This document shows, piece after piece, positions 32,233 to 39,844 of a stretch of DNA of 64,000 nucleotides. The notes beneath the pieces are model-generated. The model had not been told where the DNA came from, searched no databases, and saw only the letters and a program-made list of their open reading frames with translations. Position 1 is the first letter of the stretch. Every line of letters starts with the position of its first letter. A program made the position numbers and the translations under genes. Source of the DNA: Microbacterium saccharophilum (GTDB lineage: Bacteria; Actinomycetota; Actinomycetes; Actinomycetales; Microbacteriaceae); assembly GCF_007992455.1 (NCBI RefSeq), contig NZ_BKAH01000010.1, positions 1-64,000 on the forward strand, given 5' to 3'.

Positions 32233-33380
32233 GCAAGCGCCTCCGCTTTGGTGCGCTCGTCGAGGACGTCGGCGAGCAGGTCGGCCTCCCGCTCGGAGGC
32301 GCCCTGCCCGTCGCGGACGTGCTGCAGGAACGCGTCGACGAGCTCCCGGTCGCTGCGCGCCGCGCGCACCCGGTCGACGTAGGTGCCGCCGGCCCGCTCG
32401 CGAGCCGCCGCGGGGGTGTGCACGACCTTGGCGCAGTGCGGGAACCGTGCCTGCAGCCGCCGCAGCGGCTCGCGCTGCGGGAGGTCGTCGGTGTACTCCA
32501 CGGACACCCAATCCTCCTCGTGCGCGGCGAAGCGCGCGTCGGTGAGGATGTCCTCGAGCGGCGCCCGGAGGGTCGCGAGCCGGCGCGGGACGGGCAGTTC
32601 GAGCCAGGTGACGCCGGCGAGACCGGTCGCATCCAGCTCGACGAGCCAGCTGCCGCGGGGCTTGGAGCCCTCGCCGAAGCTGTAGTGCAGGGGGGCGCCG
32701 GAGTAGCGCGCATGCGGCGCGAGCTCCTGCCGTCCGTGGATGTGGCCGAGGGCCATGTAGTCGACGCCGTCGAAGCACGACCACGGCACGACGTCGAGCC
32801 CGCCCTGCTGGATGTCGCGCTCGAGCTGCGGCGTGGGCTCGACCTTCGCGGCGAAGCAGTGCGCGATCGCGACCGACCGGCCTTCGCCGCGCTGCGCGAG
32901 ATCGGCGCGGACGAGGTCCATGGCGTGGCCGAGGACGTCGGCCTGCGAGCGGGCGGCGGGCCACAGGTGGCGCAGCAGCGCGGGCTCGAGGAAGGGGATG
33001 CCGTAGAAGTGCACCGGGCCGTCGGCATCCGTCACCGTGATCGGCGTGCCGATGGCGGCAGGATCGGTGAGGACGTGGATGCCGTCGCGCAGCAGGCCGG
33101 CCTGGAAGCCCAGCCGTGCGGCGGAGTCGTGGTTGCCGCTCGTGACGATGACCTGCGCGCCGGTGTCGGCGAGCGCGCGCAGCGTGTCGGAGAGCAGGGT
33201 GTAGCAGGCGGCCGCGGGGGCGCCGGAGTCGAATACGTCGCCGGCGACGATGACGACGTCGACCTTCTCGTCACGCACCTGCTGTGTCAGCGCCTCGAGC
33301 ACGCCGCGCAGCGCATCGAGCGTGGAGTGACCGTGGAAGGTCCGCCCGATGTGCCAGTCGGAGGTGTGCAGGATGCGCAT
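32229..33380 (-). CDS. sbcD: Exonuclease subunit SbcD (Mre11-like nuclease)
   Basis: 383-aa metallophosphoesterase partner of SbcC. The five phosphoesterase motifs are in order: HTSDWHIGR (residues 5-13), VIVAGDVFDSG (43-53), VTSGNHDSAARLGF (79-92), ALGHIHGRQEL near 208 and AHCFAAK before it. A C-terminal SbcC-binding region with helices follows. TAGCGT ends six bases before the ATG, so the operon mRNA is probably leaderless. Confidence 0.96.
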   Translation of the reverse strand: MRILHTSDWHIGRTFHGHSTLDALRGVLEALTQQVRDEKVDVVIVAGDVFDSGAPAAACYTLLSDTLRALADTGAQVIVTSGNHDSAARLGFQAGLLRDGIHVLTDPAAIGTPITVTDADGPVHFYGIPFLEPALLRHLWPAARSQADVLGHAMDLVRADLAQRGEGRSVAIAHCFAAKVEPTPQLERDIQQGGLDVVPWSCFDGVDYMALGHIHGRQELAPHARYSGAPLHYSFGEGSKPRGSWLVELDATGLAGVTWLELPVPRRLATLRAPLEDILTDARFAAHEEDWVSVEYTDDLPQREPLRRLQARFPHCAKVVHTPAAARERAGGTYVDRVRAARSDRELVDAFLQHVRDGQGASEREADLLADVLDERTKAEALA

Positions 33381-33386
33381 GCCTCC

Positions 33387-33392
33387 ACGCTA
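33387..33392 (-). promoter_or_regulatory. Leaderless -10 box of sbcDC (TAGCGT)
   Basis: TAGCGT ends six bases before the ATG at 33380. Confidence 0.6.
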
Positions 33393-33439
33393 CGAGCGAG
33401 CGCCGACATCCCCGGTGAAGCGGGCGGCGCTCCCCAGGA

Positions 33440-33724
33440 TCAGGCGACGCGCGGGGCGTACCGTCCGGACTTCTCGGCCCGGGCGCGCGCCTTCGCGGCC
33501 TCCTCCTCGCGGTTCTTCGGCGGGGTCACGGCGACGAGGTCTTCGAGGAGGTGATGGGTTGCGTGCGCGATCTCGGCGACGGCACGGTCGAACGCGGCCT
33601 GGTTCGCCTTCGACGGCTTCGTCGTCCCGGCGATCTTGCGGACGTACTGCAGGGCTGCGGCGTGCACCTCGTCGCCGGTCGCGGCCGGCTCGAAGTTGTG
33701 CAGGGTGTGGATGTTGCGGCACAT
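33440..33724 (-). CDS. DUF2277 protein
   Basis: 94-aa protein of a family with unknown function. The starting MCRNIHTLHNFEPAATGDEV and VRKIAGTTKPSKANQAAFDR are characteristic; a Cys at residue 2 is conserved in the family as I recall. The C-terminus is basic and charged. TACCGT ends six bases before the ATG. It is divergent from the hydrolase at 33781 across 56 bases that contain both -10 boxes. Confidence 0.87.
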   Translation of the reverse strand: MCRNIHTLHNFEPAATGDEVHAAALQYVRKIAGTTKPSKANQAAFDRAVAEIAHATHHLLEDLVAVTPPKNREEEAAKARARAEKSGRYAPRVA

Positions 33725-33730
33725 GCCCCC

Positions 33731-33736
33731 ACGGTA
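33731..33736 (-). promoter_or_regulatory. Leaderless -10 box of DUF2277 gene (TACCGT)
   Basis: TACCGT ends six bases before the ATG at 33724. Confidence 0.55.
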
Positions 33737-33768
33737 CGACGGCGTCCCGCGCGGCGACAGCCCCCGGA

Positions 33769-33774
33769 TACGCT
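33769..33774 (+). promoter_or_regulatory. Leaderless -10 box of hydrolase (TACGCT)
   Basis: TACGCT ends six bases before the ATG at 33781. A GAGGG lies in the same gap but too close to act as a normal RBS. Confidence 0.5.
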
Positions 33775-33780
33775 CGAGGG

Positions 33781-34617
33781 ATGGGCGCGAGCGACGAGGG
33801 ACCGAAGACGACGCCCGACCCCGCAGCCGAGTTCGCCGCGGCGGCGGATGACCTCGTGGAGCGGCTCGCCGGCGTCCCCGAGGAGGACGGCGTCGTGTCA
33901 CCCTTCACCGTGGACGGCGCGGAGCTGATCCTCGAGGAGCTCGGCGCGGGCCCGCGCCTGTTCCTCCTCCTGCACGGGATCGGGATGGGGCGCCGCGTCT
34001 TCGCCGACCTCGCCGCGCACCTCGCGCCCCACGGCCGGGTCTGGATGATCGACCAGCCCGGCTACGGCGAGGCCCCGGAGCCGCCCCGGACCCCGACCAT
34101 GGCGCGGACGGCGGACTTCGTCGCCGCCCTGCTGCGCGACCGCGGTGAGACGGATGCCGTCGTCATCGGCCACTCGATGGGCACGCAGGTGGCCGTCGAG
34201 CTCGCCGTCCGGCATCCGCAGCTCGTCGGCGCGCTGGTCCTCGCCGGACCCACCGTGGATCCGCGCGCCCGGACGGCGCCGCGGCAGCTCCTGCGCCTGG
34301 CGCGGGACCTCCTCGTGGAGAGCCCGCGCGTCTTCCTCCTCGGCGGCCGGGAGTACCTCCGCGCCGGCCCGCACCTGCGCCGCAAGATGACCGCCATGCT
34401 CGTGCACCGTCCCGAGGAGGTGTATCCCCGCGTCGCAGCGCGAACCCTCGTGCTGCGCGGGGCCGAGGACTACGTCGCGCCGCAGGAGTGGTGCGTGGGC
34501 GTGGCGACGCTCATCCCGGATGCCGAACTGGCCGAGCTGGCCGACCACGGGCACGAGACGCTCATCCGCGACGCGCGACCCGCGGCCGACCGCATCCTGG
34601 CCTTCGTTTCGGAGTGA
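33781..34617 (+). CDS. Alpha/beta-fold hydrolase
   Basis: 278-aa hydrolase. After an acidic N-terminal segment of about 55 residues comes the oxyanion strand LFLLLHGIGMGRRVF (near 60-74), nucleophile elbow VIGHSMGTQVAVELA (Ser near 127), and late His in LADHGHETLIRDARP near 258. It resembles the esterase/perhydrolase group, but the substrate is unknown. There is no signal peptide, so it is probably cytoplasmic. Confidence 0.85.
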   Translation: MGASDEGPKTTPDPAAEFAAAADDLVERLAGVPEEDGVVSPFTVDGAELILEELGAGPRLFLLLHGIGMGRRVFADLAAHLAPHGRVWMIDQPGYGEAPEPPRTPTMARTADFVAALLRDRGETDAVVIGHSMGTQVAVELAVRHPQLVGALVLAGPTVDPRARTAPRQLLRLARDLLVESPRVFLLGGREYLRAGPHLRRKMTAMLVHRPEEVYPRVAARTLVLRGAEDYVAPQEWCVGVATLIPDAELAELADHGHETLIRDARPAADRILAFVSE

Positions 34618-34624
34618 CGGCCGC

Positions 34625-35008
34625 TCAGCCGGAGATCTCCCGCACGAGGGCGGCGATGCGCCGCTCGTCGAGCTGCAGGCCCGTGTCCTGGAGCCGGCTG
34701 CGCAGCAGTTTCTCCACCATCGCGGCATCCTGCCCCTGGCCGTCGGAACGCACCTGGGCGAGAAGACCGTCGAGCTTGTCGTCCCCGGACGCCGTGTGGG
34801 TGTCCATGGCGGGGGCGTCCTGCGTGCCCGCCGCCGAGGCATCCGGCGTTCCGGCGGGGGTGGAGGCGGCGTCGTCAGGGTGGTCGTGCTCGTCGGCGAT
34901 GGCACCACCGCCTACGCCGGCGTCGCTGGCCTGGGCTTTCGCGCCCGGTCCTCCGGCATCCGGGTAGTTGCCGCCCGGCTCGTCGAACTCGTTCGCCGTG
35001 CCGCTCAT
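34625..35008 (-). CDS. Hypothetical acidic low-complexity protein
   Basis: 127-aa protein that I do not recognise. Residues 1-70 are rich in Gly, Ala, Asp and Pro and look disordered (FDEPGGNYPDAGGPGAKAQA). The last 50 form a helix-prone part (DGLLAQVRSDGQGQDAAMVE, then LDERRIAALVREI). The ATG overlaps the stop of the gene upstream (ATGA), so both are probably co-translated. The pair may be a stress- or spore-like accessory of this genus; I have no evidence for a function. Confidence 0.7.
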   Translation of the reverse strand: MSGTANEFDEPGGNYPDAGGPGAKAQASDAGVGGGAIADEHDHPDDAASTPAGTPDASAAGTQDAPAMDTHTASGDDKLDGLLAQVRSDGQGQDAAMVEKLLRSRLQDTGLQLDERRIAALVREISG

Positions 35009-35295
35009 CGGTCGGCCTGCTCGTCGGTGACCATGTCGGGGTCGAGGCCCTGCTGGATCTCGGCGCTCTCCACGAACTGGTCGGAGATCTGCACGCCGTC
35101 GGGGGCGAGGATGCCGTCTCCCGCGGAGCCGCCTCCCTGCCGGTCGGCGTCGTCCGCCGCCTCGGAAGCGGCGAGCGAGGCGTCACCCGTCGCGGCGTCG
35201 CTCTGCTCCCTCGTCTCCTGGTCGGCGACGTCGCCGGATTCCCAGCCGCCGGCGGGGTTCCCGTCGATCATGCCCTCGGGGTTGTCTTGGTTCAT
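35005..35295 (-). CDS. Hypothetical small acidic protein
   Basis: 96-aa very acidic protein (many Asp, Glu, Gly) with no recognisable domain. It starts MNQDNPEGMIDGNPAGG and ends IQQGLDPDMVTDEQADR. AAGGAG lies six bases before the ATG, one of the best ribosome binding sites in this part of the window, which supports real expression. The stop overlaps the next gene. It looks disordered. Confidence 0.7.
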   Translation of the reverse strand: MNQDNPEGMIDGNPAGGWESGDVADQETREQSDAATGDASLAASEAADDADRQGGGSAGDGILAPDGVQISDQFVESAEIQQGLDPDMVTDEQADR

Positions 35296-35400
35296 GGCAC
35301 GCTCCTTATCGGTCGTGCCCCCACCGTCGCCCACGGGCAGGCGGGCGGCCAGAGGGTTGACGCCCTCGGTGTTGTGCAGTAGCCGTGCGGTGGCCGCGGG

Positions 35401-35697
35401 TCAGCTCGCGCGGCGCGCGGCGAGGAGACCGGCGCGCTCGGGGTGCGCGGCGAACCAGTCGGCGACGTACCAGCACACGGGGCTGACGACCCGGTCGCCG
35501 CGCTGCTCGATGTCGGCGACGGCACGCTCGACGAGTTCGCCGGCGTACCCATGGCCGCGGAAGGTGGGCACGGTGTAGGCCCGGGTCATGGCGACGGTGC
35601 GACCGTCGTCGCGGTAGTCCAGGACACTGACGAGGTCATCGCCCTTGTGGAGCGTGTACCGCGAGGCGTCGGGTTCGTTCGCGAACGTGAAGCTCAT
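35401..35697 (-). CDS. GNAT-fold N-acetyltransferase, YjdJ/Gcn5-like short form
   Basis: 98-aa single-domain acetyltransferase-like protein. The acetyl-CoA loop is TVPTFRGHGYAGELVERAVA near residues 42-61, and VVSPVCWYVADWFAAHPE near 70-87 is typical of the short YjdJ/Gtl1-type family, which is often found as a stand-alone protein. The substrate is unknown. The ATG overlaps the stop of the upstream P-loop gene, but TAGCGT ends six bases before it, so it may also have its own promoter. Confidence 0.87.
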   Translation of the reverse strand: MSFTFANEPDASRYTLHKGDDLVSVLDYRDDGRTVAMTRAYTVPTFRGHGYAGELVERAVADIEQRGDRVVSPVCWYVADWFAAHPERAGLLAARRAS

Positions 35698-36272
35698 GGC
35701 TCCACGCTACGCCGCTTCTCCGACAGCGAGCTGAGCCACGCGTCGACCTCTCGCTGTCCGCGCAGCCGCACCACCGGGACACCGTCCGCGATCCGCTGCA
35801 GCATCCGCTCCCGCGTCACAGGGTGGTTCGCCCACGCCCAGCGGACGATGTTGCGCTCCGGCTCCCAGCGCACCCAATCGCGCACCCGCTCCCGGTTTCC
35901 GTGCCACAGCTCCTTCTGCAGGATGCCGCGGCGCAGCGTCCTGCCGATGACCCGGCGCATAACGGTGCGGCGCGGATGGTCCAGCCAGACGTAGACGTCC
36001 GCGCCTCCAGGCGTCCCGGGGTCGAGCAGCCCCTGCAGCCGGGACGTCCAGTTGCCGTCCACGACCCAGCCGTCCGGATTCTCGGCAGCGAACGCGCGCA
36101 CCTGCGCGTGCGCCTCATTCAGGTCGCGGTACGTCCACTCGGCATCCCAGAACACGGCATCGAGTTCGAGGCGCGCGACGCCGAGGATCTCCGCGAGCTG
36201 GGCGGCCAGATGCGACTTGCCGGAGCCCGAGGTGCCGACGATGCGGACCCGGCGAAGGGGCGGTTCAGTCAC
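35694..36272 (-). CDS. P-loop kinase-like protein (adenylate-kinase/FlaR-like)
   Basis: About 192 aa. Walker A is IVGTSGSGKSHLAAQLAE near residues 11-28; LELDAVFWDAEWTYRD and WVVDGNWTSRLQ follow, the pattern of the FlaR/topology-modulation NTPase group. A lid-like basic segment with RRVIGRTLRRG is near residue 105. The start is uncertain: GTG at 36272 or GTG at 36290, neither with a clear RBS or -10 box. The substrate is unknown. It overlaps the GNAT gene by ATGA. Confidence 0.78.
   Translation of the reverse strand: MTEPPLRRVRIVGTSGSGKSHLAAQLAEILGVARLELDAVFWDAEWTYRDLNEAHAQVRAFAAENPDGWVVDGNWTSRLQGLLDPGTPGGADVYVWLDHPRRTVMRRVIGRTLRRGILQKELWHGNRERVRDWVRWEPERNIVRWAWANHPVTRERMLQRIADGVPVVRLRGQREVDAWLSSLSEKRRSVEP
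35704..35709 (-). promoter_or_regulatory. Leaderless -10 box of short GNAT gene (TAGCGT)
   Basis: TAGCGT ends six bases before the ATG at 35697, inside the upstream gene. Confidence 0.45.
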
Positions 36273-36294
36273 GACTGAGCAATCTGTCACATTC

Positions 36295-36309
36295 CGTCAC
36301 GTTGTGACG
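36295..36309. repeat. 15-bp palindrome CGTCACGTTGTGACG
   Basis: CGTCAC and GTGACG flank GTT. A related GTCAC occurs just upstream (36287). It lies 17 bases before the -35 of the leader-peptide promoter and could be an operator. Confidence 0.5.
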
Positions 36310-36325
36310 ACGGCATCCGTGCGGT

Positions 36326-36355
36326 TTGACACATGTGGACACGCTTCGTCATAAT
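36326..36355 (+). promoter_or_regulatory. Promoter of leader peptide (TTGACA - 18 - CATAAT)
   Basis: TTGACA at 36326-36331 and CATAAT at 36350-36355 form the closest match to the sigma-70 consensus in the window. The -10 ends seven bases before an ATG, so translation of the leader is likely leaderless. Confidence 0.75.
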
Positions 36356-36362
36356 CAAGCCT

Positions 36363-36464
36363 ATGACTGACAACGCACGCACTCTGTCCGCCCTGGAGGC
36401 GAACGGAACTGCCGGCATCATGATGCCGCAGCGTGTTGTCATGTGTTGCCGAATGTGTCGCTGA
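36363..36464 (+). CDS. Cysteine/methionine-rich leader peptide
   Basis: 33-aa leaderless ORF. It ends in IMMPQRVVMCCRMCR, so three Cys and four Met fall in the last 15 codons. A run of cysteine codons near the end of a short ORF is the layout of cysteine-responsive attenuation peptides in actinobacteria. About 190 bases of GC-rich, foldable sequence separate it from the winged-helix regulator at 36656, which has its own RBS. The unusual part is the downstream gene: known targets are sulfur-metabolism genes. I infer that sulfur amino-acid supply affects the regulator. Confidence 0.65.
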   Translation: MTDNARTLSALEANGTAGIMMPQRVVMCCRMCR

Positions 36465-36655
36465 CACGGTGATCCCCGCCGGGCTGCCCCGCCGCTTCTG
36501 AACGCGGTGCGCCAGCCCCCGAGCCACCGGCTCCCTCCGCCCACGACGCGGAAGCCGGCTGCCTCGCACATCGGCCGATCTGCGGCCGACCGCGCAACAC
36601 ACTCGAACCCGTGACGGGCACCGCGCCCCGGGTTCCCTCCCCGAAGGACTTCGCC

Positions 36656-37369
36656 ATGTCGAACACCGCTCTCCTCACCCGCCCCGCCACCCGTCACCTG
36701 CGCGCCGTCGAGGATGTCGCCCCTGCCAAGCCCGCCGCGCCCGCCCCGGCTGCGGCCCTGCCGGCCGGCACCGCGCCCCGTGGCTTCGCCCTGTACGTCG
36801 GCATCGACGAGGCCAAGGCGGCCGCCGACGGCGTCAGCCTCTCCGTGCTCGTCGAGGCGCTGCGCCGCACGATCGGCGAGCTCGCCCCGCACGCCGAGAC
36901 GTACGCCACGGTCGCCCTCGCCCCGGCCGGCGCCGGCGGACGGGATGTGGACGTCGTGCGCCTCGCGCTGCACGAGCCGAGCGCCGTCGCCCGCACGAAG
37001 CAGGACGAGCCGGCCGACGACCACGTCCCCGGCGGCGTCACGATCGACATCTCGCGCCGCCGCGTGCACATCGACGGCGAGGCCGCACCGCTCACCTTCA
37101 AGGAGTTCGAGCTGCTGCAGTACCTCGTGCTCCGCGAGGGACGGACGATCGAGCGCACCGAGCTCGTGTCGTCGCTGTGGAGCCACGCCGGCGACGACGA
37201 GGCGCCCGGTGAGCGCACGATCGACGTGCACGTGCGGCGCCTGCGCTCCAAGCTCGGCCGGTACGAGGACATCGTGCGCACCGTGCGGGGCATCGGCTAC
37301 CGCTTCGACCGGCACGCCGACGTCGTCATCCGCTACGGGCACGGCACGCCGTCCCCCGACCGCTTCTGA
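36656..37369 (+). CDS. OmpR-type winged-helix regulator without receiver domain
   Basis: 237-aa protein. The C-terminal trans_reg_C domain (about residues 130-222) is clear: PLTFKEFELLQYLVLREGRT, then GERTIDVHVRRLRSKLGRYE and VRGIGYRF. The N-terminus has no phospho-acceptor receiver; instead a Pro/Ala-rich linker (20-42) leads to a segment with GFALYVGIDEAKAAADGVSL that I do not recognise. AAGGA is seven bases before the ATG. Regulation by the upstream Cys-rich leader is likely. The target genes are unknown. Confidence 0.85.
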   Translation: MSNTALLTRPATRHLRAVEDVAPAKPAAPAPAAALPAGTAPRGFALYVGIDEAKAAADGVSLSVLVEALRRTIGELAPHAETYATVALAPAGAGGRDVDVVRLALHEPSAVARTKQDEPADDHVPGGVTIDISRRRVHIDGEAAPLTFKEFELLQYLVLREGRTIERTELVSSLWSHAGDDEAPGERTIDVHVRRLRSKLGRYEDIVRTVRGIGYRFDRHADVVIRYGHGTPSPDRF

Positions 37370-37408
37370 GCCACTCGCGCTGCTCCGCCCCACGCCCGCC
37401 CTCCTGGA

Positions 37409-37541
37409 CTTCATCCGCGCTGAATGGCGGGTGCAGCCCTCATGCACCCGCATCTTGGCGCGGGCGAATCGGGCGGCGAGGATTCATCCGCGGCGAATGG
37501 CGGGTCACAGCGGCCCGCACCCGCATCTTGACGCGGGTGAA
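37409..37541 (+). repeat. Array B: two 73-bp-spaced palindromic repeat units
   Basis: ATCCGCG starts at 37413 and 37486, 73 bases apart. Each unit is an imperfect palindrome, CCGCGCTGAATGGCGGGT or CCGCGGCGAATGGCGGGT, then a short loop and ACCCGCATCTTGGCGCGG-like arm. The right arms differ from the consensus TTCGGCGCGG (CTTGGCGCGG, CTTGACGCGG), so this array is somewhat decayed. Confidence 0.88.
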
Positions 37542-37614
37542 CCTCGGGGCGGGTAAACCTCGAGGCGCGGGTGAACCTCGAGGCGCGGGAAGCTCGAGGC
37601 GCGTGAGCCTCGCG
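37532..37614 (+). repeat. Short tandem repeat, about 16-18 bases, five copies
   Basis: Copies of CGCGGGTGAACCTCGAGG or close variants start at 37532, 37550, 37566, 37584 and 37600. The first overlaps the right end of array B, so this looks like slippage from the repeat's arm end. Nothing else is seen before the glycosylase promoter. Confidence 0.7.
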
Positions 37615-37638
37615 TCCTGAGCTGTCAGGAGCGCGACG

Positions 37639-37644
37639 TAGGGT
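37639..37644 (+). promoter_or_regulatory. Leaderless -10 box of glycosylase gene (TAGGGT)
   Basis: TAGGGT ends seven bases before the ATG at 37652. Confidence 0.6.
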
Positions 37645-37651
37645 GGGCAGC

Positions 37652-38617
37652 ATGACGACGGTCGCGACGGGACGGATGCCGCAGCGCGCGGCGCCGCCGA
37701 TCGCCCATGGTCGCCCGATCGAGACCGAATACCGGCCGCGGACGCCCATCGACGCGGCCCGGGCGATCCGCTACCAGCAGCGCGGCGCCCACGACCCGAG
37801 CCAGACCACCCACGGCGGCGTCATCTGGCGCGCGACCCGCACTCCGCAGGGCATCGCGACCCTCGCCGTCCGCGTCGAGCGCGGCCTCGTCCGCGGAGCC
37901 GCCTGGGGCCCCGGGGCGGCGTGGACCCTCGAGCAGCTCCCCCGCCTGTGCGGAGCGGACGACGATCCGGAGGGGTTCGACGCGTCGCGGCATCCGCTCG
38001 TCGCGGAGACGCACCGGCGCCACCCGGGCCTGCGCATCGGCGGCACCGACCTCGTCTTCGACGCGCTCGCGAGCTCGATCTTCGAGCAGAAGGTCACCGG
38101 GCTGCAGGCGTTCGCCGCGTGGCGGGCGATCCTCACCTGGTTCGGCGAACGCGCACCGGGCCCGACGCCGAGGCCCATGTTCGCCCCGCCGGCGCACTGG
38201 CACCTCATCCCGAGCTGGGCGTGGCATCGCGCGGGCCTCGAGCCCCCGCAGTCGCGCACCGTCGTGGAGGCGGCGCGGCGGCGCGCGTCGATCGAACGCG
38301 CCGCCGCCGCGGCGCACGACGGAGACGCCCGCGACCGGCTGTTCATGGGCCTTCGCGGCGTGGGCATCTGGACGAGCGCGGAGACCCGCATCCGCACGTG
38401 GGGCGACCCGGATGCGGTCAGCGTCGGCGACTACCACGTGGCCCATGAGGTCGGCTACGCCCTCACGGGCCACCGCGTCGACGATGACGGCATGCTCGAA
38501 CTCCTCGAGCCGTGGCGCGGACAGCGGCAGCGCGTCATCCGGCTGCTCGAGCTCAGCGGTGCGCGCGAGCCCCGCCGCGGGCCGCGTCTGCACCCGGAGG
38601 ATCATCGGGGCCGCTGA
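37652..38617 (+). CDS. DNA-3-methyladenine glycosylase-like (HhH-GPD)
   Basis: 321-aa base-excision-repair enzyme of the AlkA type that removes alkylated purines. The helix-hairpin-helix GLRGVGIWTSAETRIRTWG near residues 231-249 precedes the catalytic aspartate in SVGDYHVAHEVG (near 257). The FEQKVTGLQAFAAW helix near 145 also fits the family. No N-terminal Ada or methyltransferase domain is present. It is leaderless. The neighbour genes are not repair genes. Confidence 0.88.
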   Translation: MTTVATGRMPQRAAPPIAHGRPIETEYRPRTPIDAARAIRYQQRGAHDPSQTTHGGVIWRATRTPQGIATLAVRVERGLVRGAAWGPGAAWTLEQLPRLCGADDDPEGFDASRHPLVAETHRRHPGLRIGGTDLVFDALASSIFEQKVTGLQAFAAWRAILTWFGERAPGPTPRPMFAPPAHWHLIPSWAWHRAGLEPPQSRTVVEAARRRASIERAAAAAHDGDARDRLFMGLRGVGIWTSAETRIRTWGDPDAVSVGDYHVAHEVGYALTGHRVDDDGMLELLEPWRGQRQRVIRLLELSGAREPRRGPRLHPEDHRGR

Positions 38618-38682
38618 CACCCGTTGCGGGATGTCGGGGGTGCGCGCCACACTGGCGGCATCACCGCTGGAGAGGACAGCCG

Positions 38683-39087
38683 ATGGACCTCAACGCGTAC
38701 ATCTCGTTCCGGAACACGGCGCGCGAGGCGCTGGAGTTCTACCAGTCCGTGCTGGGCGGCGAGCTCACGCTCAACGACTTCAGCGCCTACCCCGACATGG
38801 GCGTCGACCCGTCGGAGACGCATCTGATCATGCACGGGCAGCTCACGACCGAGGACGGCATGACGCTGATGGCATCGGACAGCCCGACCGGGATGCCGTA
38901 TACCGCGCCGGCCGGGATCTCCGTCTCGCTCAGCGGCGACGACGCCGAGCGCCTGCAGCGCGCGTGGGACGGACTGTCTGACGGCGGCACCGTCGTGATG
39001 CCCTACGAGGAGCCGCCGTGGGGCGGTCGGTTCGGGATGCTGACCGACCGGTTCGGCATCGACTGGATGGTGGCGCTGAACGCATGA
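38683..39087 (+). CDS. VOC/PhnB-like glyoxalase-fold protein
   Basis: 134-aa protein of the VOC superfamily (PhnB-like, DUF1428/3-demethylubiquinone-type). ISFRNTAREALEFYQSVLGG opens the fold, and PYEEPPWGGRFGMLTDRFGI followed by DWMV ends it. A metal site is not clear. The role of these proteins is usually unknown. GGAGAGGA precedes the ATG by six bases. It is likely co-transcribed with the SDR gene 13 bases downstream. Confidence 0.87.
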   Translation: MDLNAYISFRNTAREALEFYQSVLGGELTLNDFSAYPDMGVDPSETHLIMHGQLTTEDGMTLMASDSPTGMPYTAPAGISVSLSGDDAERLQRAWDGLSDGGTVVMPYEEPPWGGRFGMLTDRFGIDWMVALNA

Positions 39088-39100
39088 CGGCGGTCGAACG

Positions 39101-39844
39101 GTGAGGATCGCCGTCGCCGGCGCGACCGGCACCGTGGGGCGGCATATCGTCGCCGCCGTCGAAGCGCAGGGCGACGAGGTGATCCCTGTCACCCGGAGTG
39201 CCGGCATCGACCTGCTGACGAGAGCGGGCCTGGAGCGGGCGCTGGACGGGGTGGATGCCGTCGTCGACGCCGTGAACGTCAGCACCCTGTCCGCGGAGAA
39301 GGCCGCCGAGTTCTTCGCCACGGCGACGGGCAACCTCGGCTCCGCCGCGCGGGCGGCGGGGGCGGCCAACGTCGTGCTTCTGTCCATCGTCGGCATCGAC
39401 CGCAACCCGCACGGGTACTACGCCGGCAAGGTCGCGCAGGAACGAGCCCTCATCGAAAGCGGCGCGCCGGCGACGATCGTCCGGGCGACCCAGTTCCACG
39501 AGTTCGCGGCACAGATCGCCGGCCGCGCGAGGATCGGCCCGCTGCCGCTCGCGCCCACGGGCCGGGTGCAGCCGATCGCCGCGGCGGAGGTCGGCATCCA
39601 TCTCGCCCGTACGGCCGCCCAGCCGCCCCACGGCCTCGCGCCGGACCTCGCCGGCCCGCGCGAGGAAGCGCTCGACGACATGGTGCGCCGATGGTGGTCG
39701 CACGCGCACGGCCGCCGCGGCTGGATCCCGTCGATCGCGCTGCCGGGCGCACAGATGAAGGGCATGCGGGCAGGTCTCAACCTGCCCGGCCCGGACGCCG
39801 TGCTCGGAACGCAGACCTTCGACGAGTGGCTGTCAGCCCAGTAG
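39101..39844 (+). CDS. NAD(P)-binding atypical SDR (NmrA-like)
   Basis: 247-aa protein. The Rossmann start is IAVAGATGTVGRHIVAAVEA; VVLLSIVGIDRNPHGYYAGK near residues 90-109 carries a Tyr-x-x-Lys-like element, and the rest resembles NmrA/NAD(P)H-binding epimerase-type proteins that may act as redox sensors or reductases. The start is GTG, with no strong RBS. The 3' end overlaps the convergent S9 peptidase gene by 12 bases. Confidence 0.85.
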   Translation: MRIAVAGATGTVGRHIVAAVEAQGDEVIPVTRSAGIDLLTRAGLERALDGVDAVVDAVNVSTLSAEKAAEFFATATGNLGSAARAAGAANVVLLSIVGIDRNPHGYYAGKVAQERALIESGAPATIVRATQFHEFAAQIAGRARIGPLPLAPTGRVQPIAAAEVGIHLARTAAQPPHGLAPDLAGPREEALDDMVRRWWSHAHGRRGWIPSIALPGAQMKGMRAGLNLPGPDAVLGTQTFDEWLSAQ

